DNA of 32,562 nucleotides from Weizmannia acidilactici (GCF_008974185.1 NZ_BKZP01000036.1:1-32562), one strand, 5' to 3'. Counted from the stretch's first letter, positions 1 to 7,593 are shown. The notes: generated by a model not told the origin, from the letters alone. Numbers and translations are program-made.

Positions 1-77
1 CAATGTAAGAAAATTCTGTCTATATCCATTTAAAGGTGTGAAAACTATTTAGGTGTGAATCAAATACCTATGAAATT

Positions 78-107
78 TTGAGAATGAGTGAGATATCAAG
101 AGATAAT
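78..107 (+). promoter_or_regulatory. Candidate sigma-A promoter for the DUF4870-like gene
   Basis: TTGAGA (78-83) and GATAAT (102-107) are separated by 18 bases. The expected transcription start is about position 114, just before the AAGGAGG ribosome binding site at 120-126. The spacing is acceptable and both hexamers are imperfect. Confidence 0.35.
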
Positions 108-134
108 TGTACTATATTGAAGGAGGCATTGAAG

Positions 135-458
135 ATGAGTACAAATGATGAGCGCATGTTGTCCATGCTGATTTTTGTTTCCAGCCTTTTTACTACGGTT
201 GTCGGTCCTCTATTGATTTGGCTGTTAAAAAAAGATTCTTCTGCATATGTTGATTATTATGGGAAAGAGTATTTCAATTTTTTAATTTCGTACACAGTAT
301 ACGGATTTGCTGCGTCCCTTTTGATCGTCGTTTTAATCGGGTTTGTGCTTTTGCCGGTTGTCGGGCTGATGTATTTTATTTTTACAATTGTGGCCGCAAT
401 AAAAGCATATAACGGCGAAATGTACCGGATCCCGCTTATTTTCCGGCTGATCAAATAA
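135..458 (+). CDS. DUF4870-like small membrane protein
   Basis: This is a 107-residue integral membrane protein. The ATG at 135 is chosen because a perfect AAGGAGG (120-126) lies 8 bases upstream; the longer reading frame from a TTG at 78 has no such site and overlaps the likely promoter. Residues about 8-28 and 55-90 are strongly hydrophobic. Between them the protein has a KKDSSAYVDYYGKEYFNF stretch and it ends in YNGEMYRIPLIFRLIK. This pattern (short helix, conserved hydrophilic HGKEALNFQ-like loop, then helices and a 'G..YRyPl.iRli' tail) is that of DUF4870/Tic20-like proteins. Their molecular function is not established. The gene stands alone, with the patatin gene about 100 bp downstream on the same strand. 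Confidence 0.75.
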   Translation: MSTNDERMLSMLIFVSSLFTTVVGPLLIWLLKKDSSAYVDYYGKEYFNFLISYTVYGFAASLLIVVLIGFVLLPVVGLMYFIFTIVAAIKAYNGEMYRIPLIFRLIK

Positions 459-556
459 CCGGAAGTAGGCTTTTTTGTTTGGGGCACGTTTCTTGAAAGC
501 AGCGGATTTTTATGCGATTCTAATAATTACAGTACAGTCTGAAAGGATAGATGCAA

Positions 557-1441
557 ATGCTTTTAAACTGCGGCCTTGTTCTTGAAGGCGGCGGCATGCG
601 CGGCGTTTATACAGCAGGCGTGCTTGAAAGTTTTTTGGAACATGGAATTGAATTTCCGTATGTTATCGGCGTTTCGGCCGGAGCCTGCAATGCTGCATCT
701 TTTTTATCCAAACAAAAGGGGCGGAACCGGAAAGTCAATATCGACTTTATTCATGAAGAACGTTACTTATCATGGAAAAATTATATACGCAACCGGGAAC
801 TGTTCGGAATGGATTATGTTTTTGACGAAATTCCGAAAAAACATGTGCCTTTTGACTTTCAGGCGTTTGATGAAAACCCGTGCGAATTTGTGATCGGCAC
901 GACTGATTGCATGACAGGCAAGCCTGTTTATTTCACGCGCAAAGACTACAAAGGGAATCTCCTGCAAGTGCTCCGTGCTTCCAGTTCGCTGCCGCTTGCT
1001 GCGCCGATTGTTGAAATCGGCGGGCGCCCGCTTTTGGATGGCGGCCTGTCCGACCCGATCCCGATCAAAAAAGCGATACAGGACGGGTTCACCTATAATA
1101 TCGTGATTTCAACCAGAAACCGGGGTTACCGGAAAAAACCGGCGAAATTTACTTTCTTCATTAAACGGAAATACCGTGCTTATCCGGGTGTTTATGAAGC
1201 GGTGAAAAAACGGGCCGGATTATATAATGAAACGGTTGAATTTATAGAAAATGAAGAAAGGGAAGGGCGGGTTTTTCTGATCTGCCCGCAGGAACCCCTG
1301 AAAGTAAAACGGATTGAAAAAAACGCTAAACGCCTGACGGAATTGTACGAGCAGGGGGTAAGGGATGGCGGCCGTATCATGGAACAGCTCATCAGTTGGG
1401 ACACACGACTTAAAACCCATATGAAAGCAAGAGTGCGATAA
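557..1441 (+). CDS. Patatin-like phospholipase family protein (YjjU type)
   Basis: This is a predicted 294-residue cytoplasmic serine lipase or acyl hydrolase of the patatin family. The N-terminus carries the oxyanion-hole glycine motif GGGMRG (residues about 11-16). The nucleophile elbow GVSAG puts Ser at about 40, and the second catalytic residue sits in LLDGGLSDP (Asp about 161). The Ser-Asp dyad is therefore complete. Length and motif spacing match the YjjU-like bacterial patatins, whose natural substrates are mostly unknown. Two ATGs are in frame: the one at 551 is only 3 bases from the GAAAGGA (541-547), and the one at 557 is 9 bases away, so 557 is preferred. No signal peptide is visible. 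The family assignment is firm; the substrate cannot be read from the sequence. Confidence 0.88.
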   Translation: MLLNCGLVLEGGGMRGVYTAGVLESFLEHGIEFPYVIGVSAGACNAASFLSKQKGRNRKVNIDFIHEERYLSWKNYIRNRELFGMDYVFDEIPKKHVPFDFQAFDENPCEFVIGTTDCMTGKPVYFTRKDYKGNLLQVLRASSSLPLAAPIVEIGGRPLLDGGLSDPIPIKKAIQDGFTYNIVISTRNRGYRKKPAKFTFFIKRKYRAYPGVYEAVKKRAGLYNETVEFIENEEREGRVFLICPQEPLKVKRIEKNAKRLTELYEQGVRDGGRIMEQLISWDTRLKTHMKARVR

Positions 1442-1456
1442 GTATAAGGGGGACAA

Positions 1457-1510
1457 ATCTTTTTCTCATGATTCTATGGCGCGCTTCATAAAATAGAATC
1501 AAGAAAAGAT
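1457..1510. repeat. Imperfect inverted repeat in the intergenic gap
   Basis: TGATTCTAT (1469-1477) pairs with ATAGAATCA (1493-1501). The outer ATCTTTT (from 1457) pairs with AAAAGAT (ending 1510) through small bulges. The dyad sits just upstream of the ribosome binding site of the next gene. There is no T-run after it, so it is not an ordinary terminator; it could be an operator or a leader structure. Confidence 0.5.
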
Positions 1511-1525
1511 AATAGGAGATTCGGT

Positions 1526-2266
1526 ATGGATCTGAAAAATTACTACGCGTCGATGTCGAAAATGTACTTCTATCAGACCGTTGTCCTTGCTAGCGGCCTG
1601 TCCGCTTTTTGCCTTATTCTGCTCTATATCGGACGCGGTGGGATATTTGATGCGGTGGTTTGGGCTGTATGGCTGTATATCCTCTATTTTTTTGCCCGCT
1701 ATTTATACTATGGAAGAATTAAGGGGAAAATTTCCGCAGGCACCGGGTCGAATCGGGAAACATGGCCGGGCACCGGGAAATATGTGGTTCAGTTTCCACC
1801 CGGGACAAAGTTTGCGGTGCAGCTTTATGACGGCAGCGGGTATTGCAGGTGGCTGCTCGAAGAAAAAGCGTCAAGAAGGGGCGTAAAATATTTCCAGCTG
1901 CAAAGAAAGCTTGACGGGGGCGCGTTTTCCATCCGGATCCAACAGCGCAATCGAAAAGTAACAGTGGTGCTCTCCGGCTTTCAAATTTCTCTATACATGT
2001 TGGAAAACACGGGTAAACATATTTTTTTCGCCAATGGGAGCCAATCTGCTTCCATTCGGAAAAATGAAAACAATGAAATTGAATTTTACCGGAACGATAA
2101 ACTTCTGGCTGTTGTTTCGCGCGGTATTATGCCGGTTGCGTGGCAGCAAATCTTTTCCGCAAATACCCCCGTGCTCCGTTTTTCCGGAAGCCTGGACGAA
2201 GAGGATCAGGTGCTCGCCATTGCCTTCTTGGCCTTTTTCTATGTGCATGATAAATATTTCGTGTAA
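1526..2266 (+). CDS. Membrane-anchored protein, possible tubby/LURP-one-like C-terminal domain
   Basis: This 246-residue protein starts at an ATG with AGGAGA a few bases upstream. Residues about 17-36 and 40-60 form two hydrophobic segments. The remaining ~180 residues are soluble and look beta-rich, with alternating hydrophobic strands and basic loops. The end reads as a hydrophobic helix (LAIAFLAFFYVHDKYFV). A run of about twelve short strands closed by a hydrophobic C-terminal helix is the layout of tubby C-terminal-like or LURP-one-related domains, which occur in several Bacillus membrane proteins. That assignment is from the overall pattern only, since I see no diagnostic motif. No catalytic residues are apparent. 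It shares a strand with its neighbours and may be transcribed separately because a dyad precedes it. Confidence 0.6.
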   Translation: MDLKNYYASMSKMYFYQTVVLASGLSAFCLILLYIGRGGIFDAVVWAVWLYILYFFARYLYYGRIKGKISAGTGSNRETWPGTGKYVVQFPPGTKFAVQLYDGSGYCRWLLEEKASRRGVKYFQLQRKLDGGAFSIRIQQRNRKVTVVLSGFQISLYMLENTGKHIFFANGSQSASIRKNENNEIEFYRNDKLLAVVSRGIMPVAWQQIFSANTPVLRFSGSLDEEDQVLAIAFLAFFYVHDKYFV

Positions 2267-2280
2267 AAAAATAACAAGGA

Positions 2281-2289
2281 TGGTACAAT
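2281..2289 (+). promoter_or_regulatory. Candidate extended -10 promoter for the HesB-like gene
   Basis: TGGTACAAT (TG-N-TACAAT) lies just after the upstream stop codon and 33 bases before the next ATG. No good -35 hexamer is visible, as is common for extended -10 promoters. Confidence 0.3.
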
Positions 2290-2321
2290 TTTTGTAAGGA
2301 AGTTCGAAAGGGGGGCTGCAC

Positions 2322-2660
2322 ATGATTTCAATTACTGATGCGGCCATTGCATATTTGGAAGGCGAAGCCCCGCAGAAAGAAGCGGTGCTCAGGCTGCTTT
2401 ACGATTCGGAAGGGTGCGGCTGCGGCACTGACGGCGTTCCGGTTCTCATGCTGACGGACAAGGACCATCTTGAAAAAAGTGAGCAAATGATGGAGACAAA
2501 CGGTATGCCAGTTGCGATTGAAAAAAGCGATCTCATTTATTTTGGCGGGGATTTGACAATTGATTATGCCCCTGAAAGCAACACATTCGTGTTAAAAAGC
2601 TCTGATGAGATCTTGGGCAGAAATGTTCCGTTGATCAAGCCGCTCAAACAGCAAGAATAG
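2322..2660 (+). CDS. HesB/YqkB-like iron-sulfur cluster biosynthesis-fold protein
   Basis: This is a 112-residue soluble protein with a strong ribosome binding site (GAAAGGGGGG) before the ATG. It begins ISITDAAIAYLE, as in HesB/IscA-fold proteins, and resembles the B. subtilis YqkB group annotated as an iron-sulfur cluster biosynthesis family. A CGCG motif occurs at residues about 32-35 (two cysteines). The classic A-type carrier arrangement of one internal Cys plus a C-terminal CGCG is not present. Scaffold activity is therefore doubtful, and the protein may only share the fold. It lies 25 bp upstream of dapF on the same strand and may be co-transcribed with it. Confidence 0.72.
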   Translation: MISITDAAIAYLEGEAPQKEAVLRLLYDSEGCGCGTDGVPVLMLTDKDHLEKSEQMMETNGMPVAIEKSDLIYFGGDLTIDYAPESNTFVLKSSDEILGRNVPLIKPLKQQE

Positions 2661-2685
2661 AAGTAGAAAAGCGAGGAAATCAACC

Positions 2686-3681
2686 ATGGAATTGAAACTG
2701 GTAAAATGCCACGGATCGGGCAATGATTTTTTAATCATCGATGAAACGGCTGTAGAAAATCCATTGACGGATACGATCCGCAAAGAAATGGCGTTGTCTT
2801 TTTGCAAGCGCAGTTCCGGACTCGGGGCGGACGGTTTGCTTTTTGTTTCTCAAAGCAAAGTAGCGGATGCAAAAATGCGGGTATTTAATGCGGACGGATC
2901 CGAAGCATCGATGTGCGGCAACGGCCTGCGTTGTGTCGCCCGCTATGTATCCGAAAAGCTTGGAAAAGATGATCTGTTAATTGAAACAATGAAGGCCAAT
3001 TTGTATGCCAAAAAAGCGGAACCGCTGTTTGGCGGGATCCCGACATTCCGGGTGGAAATTTCGCCCGTTTTGTTCGGCCTCGATAAACTGCCGATGCGGA
3101 TCGGGAAAGAGGTGCTGATCAATGAACAAGTGGAGGCATTATCGAAAGATTTGTCTTTTACGGCTGTTGCAGTGCCGAATCCGCATTTGATTTCGTTTGT
3201 CGGTAATGAAGTTTTCCATTCCGATAAGCAAAAAACTTTATCGGAATATGTAAACGGTCCGAATGAAATTTTTCCGGACGGCGTAAATGTCAGCTTCGTG
3301 AAACCGATCGGGAAAAACGGCTTGTATGTGCGGACGTTTGAACGCGGAGTCGGCTTTACGAACGCCTGCGGAACGGCAATGTCCGCTTCCAGTCTTGTCG
3401 CCTGCCTTTTAAGGATGCGGCCGTTTGAAGAGATGATCGAAGTATACAATAACGGCGGGAAAGTACGTTGCCTTGTCCACAAAATTGAAACGGGTGGCGA
3501 TCCTGAGTTTAGCATTGATCTGATCGGCAATGCGACGTATTTGTATGGAGCTGTTGTTTCATTTGACGCAGAAAATCCGGCGAAATTTATGGTCCGGAGC
3601 AAAAAGGAATTCACTGAACAGGCACAGTATGAAAAACTTGAAGTCCATGCAAAAGAAGTAGTGGAGAAAGCTTTAGCTTAA
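2686..3681 (+). CDS. dapF: Diaminopimelate epimerase
   Basis: DapF interconverts LL- and meso-diaminopimelate, the last epimerisation before lysine and before the meso-DAP of peptidoglycan. It is a cytoplasmic PLP-independent epimerase using two cysteines. Both active sites are visible: MCGNGLRC with Cys at about 77 and ACGTAMSAS with Cys at about 228. The N-terminal KCHGSGNDF motif is intact. At 331 residues it is longer than the ~275-285-residue enzymes of E. coli and B. subtilis. The extra length is spread through the middle and a C-terminal extension, as in the longer Firmicutes form. The start follows a GAGGA 8-9 bases upstream. A strong terminator begins at the stop codon. Confidence 0.96.
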   Translation: MELKLVKCHGSGNDFLIIDETAVENPLTDTIRKEMALSFCKRSSGLGADGLLFVSQSKVADAKMRVFNADGSEASMCGNGLRCVARYVSEKLGKDDLLIETMKANLYAKKAEPLFGGIPTFRVEISPVLFGLDKLPMRIGKEVLINEQVEALSKDLSFTAVAVPNPHLISFVGNEVFHSDKQKTLSEYVNGPNEIFPDGVNVSFVKPIGKNGLYVRTFERGVGFTNACGTAMSASSLVACLLRMRPFEEMIEVYNNGGKVRCLVHKIETGGDPEFSIDLIGNATYLYGAVVSFDAENPAKFMVRSKKEFTEQAQYEKLEVHAKEVVEKALA

Positions 3682-3720
3682 AGAGCATGCCTCTTGGAAG
3701 GGGGCATGCTCTTTAAGTTT
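3678..3720 (+). terminator. Rho-independent terminator of dapF
   Basis: A perfect 14-bp stem (3678-3691 with 3703-3716, core AAAGAGCATGCC/GGCATGCTCTTT) with an 11-base loop is followed by GTTTT. The left arm overlaps the dapF stop codon. Confidence 0.9.
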
Positions 3721-3740
3721 TGGCGCCCATTATCAGCGGA

Positions 3741-3942
3741 CCGCCGATTTCTCTGGTAATTCCGCTGATTTAGGCAAAGTTTCCGCTGACATTTTGAGGG
3801 AAGCCGCTGATTTTGAAGCCAACGCCGATTTTTGAAAATTTCCTGTCGATTTCCCAAGGTTTTTCGCTGATTGAAGCAAAGAAATAGCCGATTTCCCGGT
3901 ATTTCTCGCCGACTCAGCAGCGCTCACTCCCGAGTCCGCTAT
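3741..3942. repeat. Array of degenerate 21-bp-period CCGCTGATTT repeats
   Basis: Nine copies of a core close to CCGCTGATTT start at 3741, 3762, 3783, 3804, 3822, 3843, 3864, 3885 and 3906. Seven of the eight intervals are exactly 21 bp and one is 18 bp. A looser tenth copy (TCCGCTATCG) is at about 3935, inside the end of ligD. Because 21 is a multiple of three, the minus strand stays open from a GTG at 3927 to 3733. It would encode 64 residues of a KSAxxLx heptad pattern, overlapping the ligD stop. There is no ribosome binding site for this frame, so I treat it as a repeat rather than a gene. Confidence 0.85.
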
Positions 3943-5770
3943 CGTTTTTTTTCAAAAAATCCAGTACCGGCGCAAAAGGCTGTTCCTTCTTGCAGGTAAA
4001 ATAGCGGGCAAACGGGCAGCCGAATTTCTTCACGCGGTTCAGCACCGCTTCCATCGTAAACAGTTCAGGGGAAAGTTTTTCGCTGACTTCTTCCCATCTG
4101 AGCGGCGCCGACACCAGCGCATCTTCATGCCCGCGCATTGAATAAGGGGCAATGATCGTCTTTCCTTCGGCATGCTGGATGAAATCGACGTACAGTTTTC
4201 CACCCCGTTTTTTCTTCATCCGTTCAACCGTAAAACTTTCGGGAGCTTTTGCAATCAAATACGACGCCATAAATTCCGTAAATATCCGCGTATCTTTCCA
4301 TGTAAAACGCCCCTCCTGCAGCGGGATATAAATTTGCAGCCCTTTATTTCCGGATATTTTGACAAAACTTTCGAAACCCAGTCCATCCAAAACATCTTTC
4401 AACAACAAAGCGGCTTTCACCGCCAAATGAAACTTGCTCCTGGAAGGGGGATCCAAATCAAACACAATTTCGCTGACAAAACGGCTTTTTACAACTTGAT
4501 ACGGAATATGGTACTCCACCGCCAGCTGGTTTGCAAGCCACATCAGCGTTTTTAAATCATTGCAAACAATATAACGGATCCCGTCGTGCATGGCCGTTTC
4601 CACGAAAGCGGGCGCATAATCCGGGCAATTTTTTTGGTAAAACGCTTCGCCGAAAACGCCGTGCGGATATCGGATCACTGTCAAAAGCCTGCCGGAAAGG
4701 AATGGAAGCATGAAAGGGGATATTTCCCGCATATAAAAAAGATAATCCAATTTGGATACCGGACGTTTTTCCCAAAGCGGCTTTTCCGGATGCGTGACCG
4801 CCACTTCTTCCGGTATCGCTGCCTGCTGGAGGCGGAAACGTTCATATGTACACTCATCCGGCGCAAGGTCAAAACGGAACCGGTGGAAATGCGGTTCGCG
4901 CAGCTGCACGCCGTCCCATTCCAAGTAAAAAAGCTCCAAACAAATGGCGGGGTGGATCGTATACACGCCGTTTTTTTCATTTGCAGCATTTTTTTTAATC
5001 GCTGCGGTGAGCACCTGCTTTTCTTCCGAACTCATGCTGAAAAGAAACAGCCCGAGCGGAAAAATTTCCGAATTTCTGAATACCGCCACATGATAGTATC
5101 CGTTGTTTCCGTCATAAGCAGTAATAAAACAGGCAGCCGTTTTCCAATTTTTGATTTTGATCCAGGTCTCAACCCTTTTTCCCGCTTCCCATTTACTATT
5201 TGTTTGTTTTGCGACAATCCCTTCGCTGTTAAAATCTTTCATCGTTTGGATAAGCTGCTGGGCTTCCGGAGCATAAGGAATCAATTGCAAAAGCTCCGTT
5301 TTCCCGGGATCGGGGGACAGCGGCAGTTCCAGGTTTTGGAAAAAATTTTCCAATGTTTCTTTTCTGTGCATATACGTTTTTCCGGTGAAGTCAGCACCGT
5401 CCAGCATCAGCAAATCAAATGCTAAGAAACGGGCAGGGCGTATGGCAGCAGCTTGTTTGATTTTTGCCGTTGACTTCATTCTTCCCCGGCTCTGCAGTTC
5501 CCCGAAGTTCGCTTTGAAAGGATTTTCCAAAAGGGCGAGTTCACCGTCGAGCCGCAATGGAAGCCGCTTTTTCACTATATTTTCGATGCTTTGTAAAAAG
5601 TCACGGATCTCCGGGAACTGCGGCAGCAAATCCTTCTCATTCCGGCTCCATAAATGCATCCCCCCATCATCCCATTCCAGGATGGCGCGGAAGCCGTCGT
5701 ATTTGATTTCATATGCCCAGTTTCCTATATTGGGAAGTTCCCACTTTAAAGTCGGGAGCATTGGTTTCAT
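3914..5770 (-). CDS. ligD: NHEJ DNA ligase D, ligase plus polymerase domains
   Basis: LigD seals and fills double-strand breaks together with Ku in bacterial non-homologous end joining. The ATG at 5770 is chosen because GGAGGGGCGGAG lies just upstream. The longer open frame to 6049 would read through the divergent ku promoter and start. The protein is 618 residues, close to B. subtilis LigD (YkoU). The N-terminal ATP-dependent ligase domain has the nucleotidyl-transfer motif EIKYDGFRA (Lys about 23) and later WIKIKN. The C-terminal half, from about VTHPEKPLW, is the archaeo-eukaryotic primase-type polymerase with VFDLDPPS (metal-binding DxD), SGNKGLQIYIP and YVDFIQH. There is no phosphoesterase domain, as expected for Bacillus. 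In B. subtilis the homologue is sporulation-controlled (sigma-G); I could not identify a convincing sigma-G promoter here. Confidence 0.95.
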   Translation of the reverse strand: MKPMLPTLKWELPNIGNWAYEIKYDGFRAILEWDDGGMHLWSRNEKDLLPQFPEIRDFLQSIENIVKKRLPLRLDGELALLENPFKANFGELQSRGRMKSTAKIKQAAAIRPARFLAFDLLMLDGADFTGKTYMHRKETLENFFQNLELPLSPDPGKTELLQLIPYAPEAQQLIQTMKDFNSEGIVAKQTNSKWEAGKRVETWIKIKNWKTAACFITAYDGNNGYYHVAVFRNSEIFPLGLFLFSMSSEEKQVLTAAIKKNAANEKNGVYTIHPAICLELFYLEWDGVQLREPHFHRFRFDLAPDECTYERFRLQQAAIPEEVAVTHPEKPLWEKRPVSKLDYLFYMREISPFMLPFLSGRLLTVIRYPHGVFGEAFYQKNCPDYAPAFVETAMHDGIRYIVCNDLKTLMWLANQLAVEYHIPYQVVKSRFVSEIVFDLDPPSRSKFHLAVKAALLLKDVLDGLGFESFVKISGNKGLQIYIPLQEGRFTWKDTRIFTEFMASYLIAKAPESFTVERMKKKRGGKLYVDFIQHAEGKTIIAPYSMRGHEDALVSAPLRWEEVSEKLSPELFTMEAVLNRVKKFGCPFARYFTCKKEQPFAPVLDFLKKNDSGLGSERC

Positions 5771-5864
5771 TTTTCTCCGCCCCTCCTTGTTTTTCCAAAA
5801 CTTGATGTACATAGACCGGTTAAATTCTACATATATTATCTTCAAAAAGTGAGGCGTTTCATTC

Positions 5865-6701
5865 ATGCATACAATTTGGAAAGGCACGATCAGCTTCGGC
5901 CTTGTCAACATCCCGATTAAGCTCCATGCCGCCACGGAAGATAAAGACATTAAATTGCGGTCGCTGCATAAAAAATGCCATTCACCGATCCAATATGAAA
6001 AAATCTGCCCGGTCTGCGGCGAAGAAGTAGAAGCCGGGGATATAGTCAAAGGCTATGAGATCACAAAAGGAAAATTTGTCGTGCTCGAGCAGGACAAATT
6101 GGAAGATTTGCGGAAAACAACGGAAGAAAAAGCGGTTGAAATTATGGATTTCATTGACATGCGCGAAATTGACCCGATTTATTTCAACCGCAGCTACTAT
6201 ATGTCCCCGAACGAGGGCGGTGTCAAAGCATACGGTTTATTGCGGAAAGCGCTGACCGAATCGAAAAAAGTCGGTTTGGCGCGTATTGTCATGCGTTCCA
6301 AAGAGCAGCTGGCGGTCATCCGTGTATTTGAAAATACACTGCTGATGGAAACGATCCATTATCCGGATGAAGTGCGGAATTCGGCCGATGTTCCAAATGT
6401 ACCCGCCGACGATGAAGTGTCAAAAAAAGAAATCGAAACTGCCATTTTGCTGATTGATCAGCTGACAACTTCATTTGAGCCGGAAAAATATACGGATGAA
6501 TACCGATCAAGCCTCATGGAACTGATTGAATCCAAGCGTACTGGCAAGGACCTTGTCACCGCCAAAGTGAAGGTACCGGAAAATAACGTCACCGATTTAA
6601 TGGCGGCGCTTCAGGCATCCATCGACAGGACACAGCCAGCGAAAAAAATGGCAAAAAGAACAAAAAAGCCGGCGGCGAAAACAAAAGCAAAAGAAGCATA
6701 A
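5865..6701 (+). CDS. ku: Ku protein, NHEJ end-binding
   Basis: The Ku homodimer rings DNA ends and recruits LigD. The protein is 278 residues and starts MHTIWKGTISFGLVNIPIKL, the signature opening of bacterial Ku. HKKC and CPVC cysteine pairs follow in the first 50 residues. The beta-barrel/bridge core ends near residue 255. A lysine-rich tail (AKKMAKRTKKPAAKTKAKEA) follows, typical of the basic C-terminal extension that helps DNA binding and LigD recruitment. The start has GTGAGG upstream. It is divergent from ligD with only 94 bp between the starts, so the pair probably shares a control region. Confidence 0.96.
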   Translation: MHTIWKGTISFGLVNIPIKLHAATEDKDIKLRSLHKKCHSPIQYEKICPVCGEEVEAGDIVKGYEITKGKFVVLEQDKLEDLRKTTEEKAVEIMDFIDMREIDPIYFNRSYYMSPNEGGVKAYGLLRKALTESKKVGLARIVMRSKEQLAVIRVFENTLLMETIHYPDEVRNSADVPNVPADDEVSKKEIETAILLIDQLTTSFEPEKYTDEYRSSLMELIESKRTGKDLVTAKVKVPENNVTDLMAALQASIDRTQPAKKMAKRTKKPAAKTKAKEA

Positions 6702-6771
6702 CTTTTCGGGGGATATTTGGCCGCAGCCCGAAATATATTGAAATGTGTCGACAATTTTATTTGCCGGAATG

Positions 6772-6804
6772 CCTCCAATATGGTAAGTTATTTCATATTG
6801 GAGG
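6772..6804 (+). promoter_or_regulatory. Perfect hairpin sequestering the Shine-Dalgarno of the PAP2 gene
   Basis: CCTCCAATATG (6772-6782) and CATATTGGAGG (6794-6804) are perfect reverse complements (11 bp) around an 11-base loop. The right arm contains the GGAGG (6800-6804) that serves the ATG at 6811. In the mRNA the anti-SD CCTCC would pair with it and block ribosome entry. As DNA it is also a 33-bp dyad that could be an operator. Confidence 0.75.
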
Positions 6805-6810
6805 TTTAAG

Positions 6811-7458
6811 ATGAAGAATCAGGCAATTCTAAAAATTATTTTGATCTTATTGGTACTATCCCTGTGTACATGGATTTTTTTTGAAATCGCCGATAATTTC
6901 AACAAGGCGGAGATCCGGAATTTTGACCTCCCGATTATTTCGTTTGTCCAGGGATTTATATCCGATCATATGACGAGCGTGATGCTTGCCATTACCTTTT
7001 TAGGGTCTGTCCAGGGTGCTGCATCGATTACCCTCATATTTGTGCTTATTCTCTGGATAAAAAAATACCGTACGCTCAGCATTTACCTTGCTGTATCCGT
7101 CGCGTTGGGGGCAGGGGTGTTCAACAGGATTTTAAAATACATATTTAAACGCCAGCGTCCCGATATTATGCGTGTCATCCAGGAAACAGGTTACAGCTTT
7201 CCGAGCGGGCATTCCATGGGCTCTATGATTTTATTCGGCTGCCTTGTTTTTATCCTGTTCCGCGTGGCCAAAAAGCAGTGGAGCAAATTTGCCGGAACGC
7301 TGTTTGTCATGTTCATTGTATTGAATATTGGCATCAGCCGCATTTATTTGGGGGTGCATTACCCGAGCGACGTAGTCGGAGGCTATGCTGCCGGCCTGAT
7401 ATGGGTGATTTTGTCAGCGATGGCACTTATGCTGTTTGAAAGAAAGTTTAAGTTGTAA
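6811..7458 (+). CDS. PAP2 family membrane phosphatase
   Basis: This 215-residue, roughly six-helix membrane protein belongs to the type 2 phosphatidic acid phosphatase superfamily. Such enzymes dephosphorylate lipid phosphates such as phosphatidylglycerol phosphate, undecaprenyl pyrophosphate or phosphatidate at the outer membrane face. All three signature motifs are present: KRQRPD (residues about 113-118), YSFPSGHS (129-135, catalytic His about 134) and SRIYLGVHYPSD (176-187, His about 183). The active site is therefore complete. GGAGG lies 6 bases before the ATG. The exact lipid substrate cannot be decided. The ribosome binding site lies inside a perfect hairpin, which suggests translational control. 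Confidence 0.92.
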   Translation: MKNQAILKIILILLVLSLCTWIFFEIADNFNKAEIRNFDLPIISFVQGFISDHMTSVMLAITFLGSVQGAASITLIFVLILWIKKYRTLSIYLAVSVALGAGVFNRILKYIFKRQRPDIMRVIQETGYSFPSGHSMGSMILFGCLVFILFRVAKKQWSKFAGTLFVMFIVLNIGISRIYLGVHYPSDVVGGYAAGLIWVILSAMALMLFERKFKL

Positions 7459-7593
7459 TACAATAGGGTGAGATTAAAGATTGCCGCCCTGCTTAAAAGG
7501 AAGGGACATTTTTGGATCCCCGGAGCGGCGGAAAAACAGCCGGTTTTTGGACGGGCTGTTCCTAATGTTGGAAAAGCAGTTTCGCAATTTGGC

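Noticed and set aside
441-476. TTCCGG/CCGGAA dyad plus T-run as the terminator of the DUF4870-like gene
   Set aside because: The stem is only 6 bp with a 12-base loop, and six unpaired bases separate it from the T-run, too weak to call.
2943-3614. 223-codon minus-strand ORF inside dapF
   Set aside because: It is fully antisense to a clear dapF gene, with low-quality composition and no ribosome binding site.
3733-3927. 64-residue KSA-heptad protein as a real gene
   Set aside because: There is no Shine-Dalgarno, it starts inside the ligD end, and it is explained by the 21-bp repeat. It is kept as a repeat with the coding question open.
4586-5425. 279-codon plus-strand ORF opposite ligD
   Set aside because: It is antisense to conserved ligase and polymerase motifs, without a start signal.
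5802-5833. Sigma-A or sigma-G promoter in the ku/ligD gap
   Set aside because: TTGATG has no -10 box at 16-18 bases, and CATATAT does not fit the sigma-G -10 well.
5771-6049. Extension of ligD by 93 residues to an upstream start
   Set aside because: The extension runs through the divergent ku start and has no ribosome binding site. The ATG at 5770 has a strong one and gives the usual family length.
6704-6733. TTTCGGG/CCCGAAA hairpin after ku as a terminator
   Set aside because: It has a 7-bp stem with a long loop and no T-run.
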